Source: Deltaproteobacteria bacterium (GTDB lineage: Bacteria; Myxococcota_A; UBA9160; UBA6930). From it: a stretch of DNA of 47,240 nucleotides. Location of the stretch: contig JAJDAQ010000140.1 in assembly GCA_029261815.1 (NCBI GenBank), forward strand, positions 1 to 47,240, written 5' to 3'. The position numbers were made by a program, and so were the translations under genes. Shown here one piece after another: positions 42,563 to 47,240 of this stretch (position 1 is the stretch's first letter; each line of letters starts with the position of its first letter). The notes under the pieces were generated by a model. The model searched no databases, had not been told where the DNA came from, and saw nothing but the letters and a program-made list of their open reading frames with translations.

Positions 42563-43398
42563 CCCGCGATACAGCGGTTCTCGAGGCGACCGAGGCCCTC
42601 GATCTCGGTCACGATCGCTTCGCCAACGGCCAGGTAGCGGCGCGGGTCGCGAACCGAGCCGACACCGCTCGGTGTTCCCGTGAAGATCAGGTCGCCTGGC
42701 TGCAGCACGCAGTAGCTGGACAAGAACGCGATGATTTCGCGCACGGGAAAGATCATCTCACTGGTTCGGCTTTGCTGCATGCGTTCGCCCGCAACATCGC
42801 ACGTGATCGCGAGGTCGTCGGGATCGCCAACTTCGTCGAGAGAAGTCAGCCACGGCCCGATGGGGCCGTAGGCACGACGTGACTTCCCCATCGAGAACTG
42901 CGGCGGCTTGTCCTTGAACTGGGCCTTGCGGTCAGAGATGTCCTGGCCCACACAGCAGCCAGCAACATGATCGAAGGCCTCGGCTTCGTCCACGGCATCG
43001 GCTTCCTTGCCGATGACGACGACCAGCTCAGCCTCCCAGTCGACGCGATCGCCGAAGAGCGGCACTTCGGCGTGCGGTCCGGCGATGCAGCTCGGAAACT
43101 TCGTGAACACCATGGGACTGGATGGCACGTCGAGACCCGCCTCGGCTGCGTGATCGCGATAATTCAGGCCGATCCCGAAGACCGCGGACGGCCGCGGAAC
43201 GCACGGCCCGAGCGCCGGGACTTCGAGGGCTCCCGCGAGGGTCCAGTCGACCGAGGCCGCAAAGCTCCGCAACTCGTTCCAGACCGCATACGCGGCCATC
43301 GGATCGGACGAGAACTCGCCATTCGAGGCGTTCTCGATGTCGACGGCCCGCGAGCCATCCGTCAGGACCGCGCGGCCATTCTGATTTGCCAGACGCAT
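42559..43398 (-). CDS. fumarylacetoacetate hydrolase family protein
   Basis: A 279-residue metal-dependent C-C hydrolase or isomerase of the FAH family, which acts on acylpyruvates and 2-oxo-hept-3-ene-dioate-type intermediates. Motifs are GIGLNYRDHAAEAG, VFTKFPSCIAGP, VDWEAELVVVIGKEA (metal ligands), GQDISDRKAQF and DLIFTGTPSGVG. No aromatic-degradation genes are nearby, so a housekeeping role such as oxaloacetate decarboxylase/tautomerase or acylpyruvase is plausible. GGGAGA precedes ATG 43398. It lies 22 bp after the fructose-bisphosphatase gene and overlaps the methyltransferase gene by 4 bp. Confidence 0.9.
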   Translation of the reverse strand: MRLANQNGRAVLTDGSRAVDIENASNGEFSSDPMAAYAVWNELRSFAASVDWTLAGALEVPALGPCVPRPSAVFGIGLNYRDHAAEAGLDVPSSPMVFTKFPSCIAGPHAEVPLFGDRVDWEAELVVVIGKEADAVDEAEAFDHVAGCCVGQDISDRKAQFKDKPPQFSMGKSRRAYGPIGPWLTSLDEVGDPDDLAITCDVAGERMQQSRTSEMIFPVREIIAFLSSYCVLQPGDLIFTGTPSGVGSVRDPRRYLAVGEAIVTEIEGLGRLENRCIAG

Positions 43399-43420
43399 AA
43401 CAATCTCCCTCGTGGGTCGA

Positions 43421-44398
43421 CTACGCCAGGTGACGCGTGACCTGAGCCACTTCTTCAGACGAACCCACGATGACGGGCACCCGCTCGTGCAGGGCCTTGG
43501 GTACGACGTCCAGGATCGCTCCGACTCCGGTTTCGCCGGCGCCGCCCGCCTGCACCATCACGTACGCCATCGGGTTGCCCTCGTACATCAGACGGAGTTT
43601 CCCTTCCGGCGCCTTGCGGGTCGACGGGTAGACGAACACGCCGCCCTTCAGGAGCGTCCGGTGCACGTCGGCCACCATCGATCCGATGTAGCGCAACCCG
43701 TACCCATTCCCGTGCGCGTAACGCAGGTAGGCTTGGAGACCCGGCTCGAACTCCTCGAAATAGGCCTCGTTGATGGCGTAGAGCTTCTTTGAGGTCGGCA
43801 TCGCTAGGCCCTCGGCGACGAGCATGAACTCGTCGCGATCGGGATCCAGCACATACATGTCGACGCCCGCGGCCGTCGCCAAGACAAGGACGACGGACGA
43901 TCCATAGAGCACGTAACCCGCGGCCACCTGGGCGCTCCCGGCCTGCAAGACGGCGGACGCCGTCTGGTCGTCGGGGGCGTCGTTGGGCAGGACGCTGAAG
44001 ATGGTTCCTACGGAAACCGCGACGTCGATATTCGACGATCCATCGAGCGGATCGGAGAGCACCGCGTACATGCCGCCCTCGCTGCGCGGGCGGAGCACCA
44101 CGGGCTCTTCCTGCTCCTCCGAAGCGTAGACGGCCACCGATCGGCAGCCCTGAAGTGAGGCGAGAACAAGCTCGTCGGAAAGCACGTCGAGTTTCTGCTG
44201 GATCTCCCCCTGCACATTGATGGCGCCCACCTCCCCGATGACATCGCCATCGTCGAGACGCGCGCGCTGGATGCGGGCCGCGATCCCGCGGCCCGCCGTG
44301 GCGATCGCTTCGACGACGTCGGCGAGGGGGCCGAGGTCTCGGCGTTCGCGCAGGTGCGTACCGAGCGGCGGCTGGGGTTGGGACTTGGCGTCGGTCAA
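43421..44398 (-). CDS. fbp: fructose-1,6-bisphosphatase, class 1
   Basis: A 325-residue gluconeogenic enzyme that hydrolyses fructose 1,6-bisphosphate. Metal and substrate motifs are SDPLDGSSNIDV, SVGTIFSVLP, YGLRYIGSMVADVHRTLLKG, VFVYPSTRKAPEGKLRLMYE and NPMAYVMVQAGG. Two starts are possible: TTG 44398, with GGAGAG 6 bases upstream, and GTG 44428. The TTG start is preferred because of the ribosome-binding site and typical length. It heads the run fbp, FAH, SpoU, SDR, DUF4412-like, and diverges from recQ across about 250 bp. Confidence 0.92.
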   Translation of the reverse strand: MTDAKSQPQPPLGTHLRERRDLGPLADVVEAIATAGRGIAARIQRARLDDGDVIGEVGAINVQGEIQQKLDVLSDELVLASLQGCRSVAVYASEEQEEPVVLRPRSEGGMYAVLSDPLDGSSNIDVAVSVGTIFSVLPNDAPDDQTASAVLQAGSAQVAAGYVLYGSSVVLVLATAAGVDMYVLDPDRDEFMLVAEGLAMPTSKKLYAINEAYFEEFEPGLQAYLRYAHGNGYGLRYIGSMVADVHRTLLKGGVFVYPSTRKAPEGKLRLMYEGNPMAYVMVQAGGAGETGVGAILDVVPKALHERVPVIVGSSEEVAQVTRHLA

Positions 44399-44550
44399 TG
44401 GGGCTCTCCGGCGGTTGGGTGGATCCACTCATGGGTGCCGCCCGGGGGGGCCCACGGTACGGAATCCGTCGCGCCCCGGCCGCTCGCGCATGCTCACGCC
44501 AGCACTGACCCCCGCGGGGGCAGTTTTCACGATCCCGCCCTCTACCCTGG

Positions 44551-44564
44551 AGATCCCGGGATCT
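44551..44564. promoter_or_regulatory. 14-bp palindrome upstream of recQ
   Basis: AGATCCCGGGATCT is a perfect palindrome without spacer in the fbp-recQ intergenic region, about 85 bp before recQ and 150 bp before fbp. It is a candidate operator for either gene. Confidence 0.35.
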
Positions 44565-44580
44565 TCGGGTTAAACCTTGG

Positions 44581-44597
44581 TGGAGCGCGTCGCTCCA
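44581..44597. repeat. hairpin upstream of recQ
   Basis: TGGAGCG-CGT-CGCTCCA is a perfect 7-bp inverted repeat with a 3-base loop, 49 bp before the recQ start. It may be a hairpin in the recQ leader or a second protein-binding site. Confidence 0.35.
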
Positions 44598-44646
44598 CTC
44601 GCATCCGGAGCCGACGCCACGAGGCGGTGGGTGACCGCCCGGCTCC

Positions 44647-47193
44647 ATGAGTTTCGAGCCGCTCCGGTCCCCGCTTCACGCGCCTGCGGCTTCGCCCGCG
44701 GTGCGCCAGGAAGAGTGTTTGGCAAGCGAACGCACCCGAGGCCCTGGGTCCCAGGACGGCGAACCGCCCGAAGACGGCGACCCGTCCGAAGCCCCGAAAC
44801 CGGCCCGTAAGGCCACGCGCAAGAAGGCGGTCCGCAAGAAGGCGGCACGCGCGGACACCTCTGCGGAAGAAACGGCGGAGTCGGGCGACGAAGCGCCGCC
44901 CCGACGAAAGGCCGTGCGCAAAGACGGGACCAAGACACCGCGAAAAGCGACGAAGAAGGCGGCCACCAAGGCGCCGCGCAAGACGACCCGCAAGAAGGTC
45001 GCGGCTGCAGCGGACACAGACAGCACTGAAGACGAGGCTTTCGAGGGCGAATCCCTCGACGTGCTCGAAGTCGACGCCACGCCGGCAGCGACCGCCGATG
45101 ATCTGCCCGCGGACCTCGAAGCCCTGCTCGCCAGCGCCGCTTCGGGCGAGGACCCGATCGATGGCGAGACCCTCGACGAGATCCGGCGACAGATCGCCAA
45201 AGACGATCTGTCGGAGTCCGAACTCTTCGAACTCGCTGCCTCCCTCCAGCAGGAGGAGGATGAGGATCTCGAAGACGAAGTCGTGATGACTTCGGGGCCG
45301 GTCTTCGAAGGCAAGGTCGCACTCGACACCGAAGAGCAGCGCATGGACGCCATGATGAAGGCGGCCAAGCGACTCGGGATCTCGAAGCTGCACGATGAGC
45401 AGATCGAGGTGATCGACGCGATCCTGCGCGGAGAAGACGTCCTGATGGTGCTGCCGACAGGGTTCGGCAAGAGCGCGTGTTACCAGATTCCGTCCATCAT
45501 CTTCGACAAGCCCGTCGTCGTGATCTCGCCCCTCCTCGCACTGATGCAGGACCAGCACGACACGATGGTCCGCCTCGGCCTGCCGTGCATCAAGCTCGAC
45601 GGCCAGCTCCGCGGCAAGGCCCGCGCCAGGGCGCTCGAGGAGATCGCATCCGGCGCGCGCGTTCTCGTGATGACGACACCGGAGACACTCGCGTCCCCGG
45701 ATGCTGCCGAAGCACTGACGAAGGGGGGCCTTTCGCTCGCCGCCGTCGACGAAGCCCACTGCATTTCGGAATGGGGCTACGACTTCCGACCGGCGTACCT
45801 CCAGATTGGCGAACGACTCCGCGCGATGGGCGACCCGCCGGCGCTCGCGCTCACTGCGACGGCTACCGAGAAGGTCCGGCTCGCAATCGTCCGCTTCGTC
45901 GGCTTGCGCGACCACCGGGTCGTCTCGTCGTCACCGCACCGCGACAACCTCGCGTTCGACGTCGTACACGCGTCATCGGGCGCCCGCTTGCGAGCGCTAG
46001 TCAGGCTGGCGCTACGCGTACGCCGGCCCGGCATCATCTACTGCTCAACGACACGCGACGTCGACGAGATCTACACCGTCGTTCAACGCTTTGGCATCCC
46101 GAGTTATCGGTACCACGGCAAGATGAGCGCGGCGGAGCGACGCAAAAGCCAGGAAGGCTTCATGCAACGCGGTCGTCGTACCGTGATGATCGCGACCAAT
46201 GCGTTTGGCCTCGGCATCGACAAGCCCGACATCCGCTACGTGATGCACTACCAGTCGCCGGCTTCGCTCGAACAGTACGTCCAGGAAGCCGGCCGAGCGG
46301 GCCGCGACGGTCGTCGAGCAAACTGCATCATGTTGTTCTCGTCCGAGGACCGGAACATCCACGAGGCCCTGTTGTCTCGCAGCCGAGTACGCCCGGAACA
46401 GCTGTTCCGGCTGGCGCGTGCGTTGGCCGCGTGGGCCATGGACGACAAGGTGCCGAGCGTGGAATCGCTCGCGCTCTCGGCCGAACTCGGCTCACGCACC
46501 ACGGGTGCACTGTTGGCGCTCATGGACGACGGCGGACTCGTCAAATGGGATCAGGACGCCGTGTACGTCATCGTCCCACCCGAGGAATTCGAGGGCAGCG
46601 CGCGCCAACTCGCGGGCCAGTTCGAGACCCTGCGCACCCAGGACGCGCGACGCCTCGACGCCGTCCAGGACTACGCGCTGATCGAAGACGGCGACTGCCG
46701 TGCTGTCTTCTTGCAGGACTATTTCGGGGAAGAAGGCGCCGACGCCTGCGGGATCTGTGACCGCTGTCGCGGCGGCACCGACCGGCCGAACAGCTTCTGG
46801 GAACCGCTCGCTCCGCCCAAGGGCGAAGAGCGACGCCGCAGCGGCAAGCGCGGCGGGAGTCGCAATGCACGGGGCCGCGGACGCGGCCGACCTGGCAGCA
46901 ACGGCGGCAAGAGTCAGAAGAGTGGAAAGAGCGGCGGCCAGGGAGGCTCCTCGAACCAGCGTCGACGCGGCGGCCGAGGTCGATCGCGAAGAAATGCCAA
47001 CAACAAGGGCCCCAACGCCGAACCGAACGAGAACGCCCAGCAGAGCGCGAAGACCGACGGCACCGCCCAGAACGAGGTCAAGCGCTCACGTCGCCGAGGC
47101 CGGCGACGCGGAGGCCGTGGTCGGCGCGGCAAGCGACCGGGGACCGACGGCGGCGGCGACAAGCCCGAGGGCAACCCGCCGCCGCAGACCTGA
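44647..47193 (+). CDS. recQ: RecQ-family DNA helicase with H1-like N-tail and RGG-like C-tail
   Basis: An 848-residue 3'-5' DNA helicase. The core (about residues 235-715) has motif 0/I LHDEQ and LPTGFGKSACYQ, DEAH (368-371) in AVDEAHCISEWGYDFRPAYL, TATATEK, GRAGRDGR (motif VI) and the RecQ zinc site C684-x16-C701-x2-C704-x2-C707, spaced as in E. coli RecQ. There is no HRDC domain. Residues 50-120 are Lys/Ala/Arg repeats (ARKATRKKAVRKKAA) like histone H1 or AlgP, residues 120-235 are strongly acidic, and residues 715-848 are Arg/Gly/Asn/Lys-rich (RGRGRGRPGSNGG). ATG 44647 has no clear ribosome-binding site, so the exact start is uncertain. Confidence 0.9.
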   Translation: MSFEPLRSPLHAPAASPAVRQEECLASERTRGPGSQDGEPPEDGDPSEAPKPARKATRKKAVRKKAARADTSAEETAESGDEAPPRRKAVRKDGTKTPRKATKKAATKAPRKTTRKKVAAAADTDSTEDEAFEGESLDVLEVDATPAATADDLPADLEALLASAASGEDPIDGETLDEIRRQIAKDDLSESELFELAASLQQEEDEDLEDEVVMTSGPVFEGKVALDTEEQRMDAMMKAAKRLGISKLHDEQIEVIDAILRGEDVLMVLPTGFGKSACYQIPSIIFDKPVVVISPLLALMQDQHDTMVRLGLPCIKLDGQLRGKARARALEEIASGARVLVMTTPETLASPDAAEALTKGGLSLAAVDEAHCISEWGYDFRPAYLQIGERLRAMGDPPALALTATATEKVRLAIVRFVGLRDHRVVSSSPHRDNLAFDVVHASSGARLRALVRLALRVRRPGIIYCSTTRDVDEIYTVVQRFGIPSYRYHGKMSAAERRKSQEGFMQRGRRTVMIATNAFGLGIDKPDIRYVMHYQSPASLEQYVQEAGRAGRDGRRANCIMLFSSEDRNIHEALLSRSRVRPEQLFRLARALAAWAMDDKVPSVESLALSAELGSRTTGALLALMDDGGLVKWDQDAVYVIVPPEEFEGSARQLAGQFETLRTQDARRLDAVQDYALIEDGDCRAVFLQDYFGEEGADACGICDRCRGGTDRPNSFWEPLAPPKGEERRRSGKRGGSRNARGRGRGRPGSNGGKSQKSGKSGGQGGSSNQRRRGGRGRSRRNANNKGPNAEPNENAQQSAKTDGTAQNEVKRSRRRGRRRGGRGRRGKRPGTDGGGDKPEGNPPPQT

Positions 47194-47240
47194 GTCGCCC
47201 AGCGGCTCAGCTCTCCACCCGCTTCGTTTCAGCAGCCCGG

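Noticed and set aside
44577..44810. Alternative GTG start at 44577-44580 for recQ
   Set aside because: It is preceded by TTAAAC-like sequence but is in a different frame from recQ, and its 77-codon product has no features.

Overview
This is a GC-rich chromosomal segment from a diderm (Gram-negative) bacterium. The evidence for an outer membrane and type IV pili is a Mla phospholipid-transport operon, a PilB/GspE-type ATPase and two PilT-type ATPases. A textbook sigma-54 promoter lies in front of an ammonium transporter. The gene mix (AddAB, EgtD, an F420-type oxidoreductase family, acyl-CoA carboxylase, a giant rhomboid protease) suggests a Myxococcota/deltaproteobacterial or Binatota-like lineage, but that placement is inference. 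Coding density is very high. The longest gaps are about 250 bp (44399-44646) and 227 bp (19328-19554), so no stretch over 300 bp lacks a gene. I saw no tRNA, rRNA, CRISPR array, insertion sequence or phage gene.

Layout. 1-3654 (+): tail of a possible upstream gene, a small metallophosphoesterase, the ergothioneine enzyme EgtD directly abutting a gamma-glutamylcyclotransferase-like protein, and an acyl-CoA carboxyltransferase. 3666-14017 (-): a peroxiredoxin, a beta-propeller lipoprotein and a PPOX/split-barrel flavoprotein, then the AddB-AddA recombination nuclease-helicase and a YdgA/DUF945-like protein. 14102-14830 (+): a class I glutamine amidotransferase. 14800-17397 (-): an 865-residue rhomboid protease. 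17574-19327 (-): amt-glnK nitrogen module under a sigma-54 promoter. 19555-22868 (-): a PilB/GspE ATPase coupled to a Ycf46-like AAA protein. 23010-28700: an LLM flavin oxidoreductase, a small membrane protein, a ureohydrolase, a 700-residue sulfotransferase/PatB composite ORF and a DUF2817 zinc-peptidase-like protein. 28831-34203 (+): valS then mlaE-mlaD-mlaA-mlaC. 34281-35348 (-): DAHP synthase. 35481-40068 (+): two PilT-family ATPases and a lipoprotein carboxylesterase. 40074-44398 (-): a five-gene run of fructose-bisphosphatase, FAH-family hydrolase, SpoU methyltransferase, SDR epimerase and a periplasmic protein. 44647-47193 (+): RecQ helicase with long charged tails.

Three themes stand out. 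First, many genes that head a transcription unit lack a Shine-Dalgarno sequence and instead carry TANNNT exactly 6 (or 7-8) bases before the start codon, which is the geometry of leaderless mRNAs. Second, genes inside operons are repeatedly joined by ATGA/GTGA overlaps. Third, the 700-residue sulfotransferase/unknown/PatB ORF has this same leaderless signal (TACAAT-N6-ATG) inside it, so it may make both a fused protein and a separate aminotransferase. Together with the overlapping ureohydrolase this is the best candidate for an undescribed system in the window.
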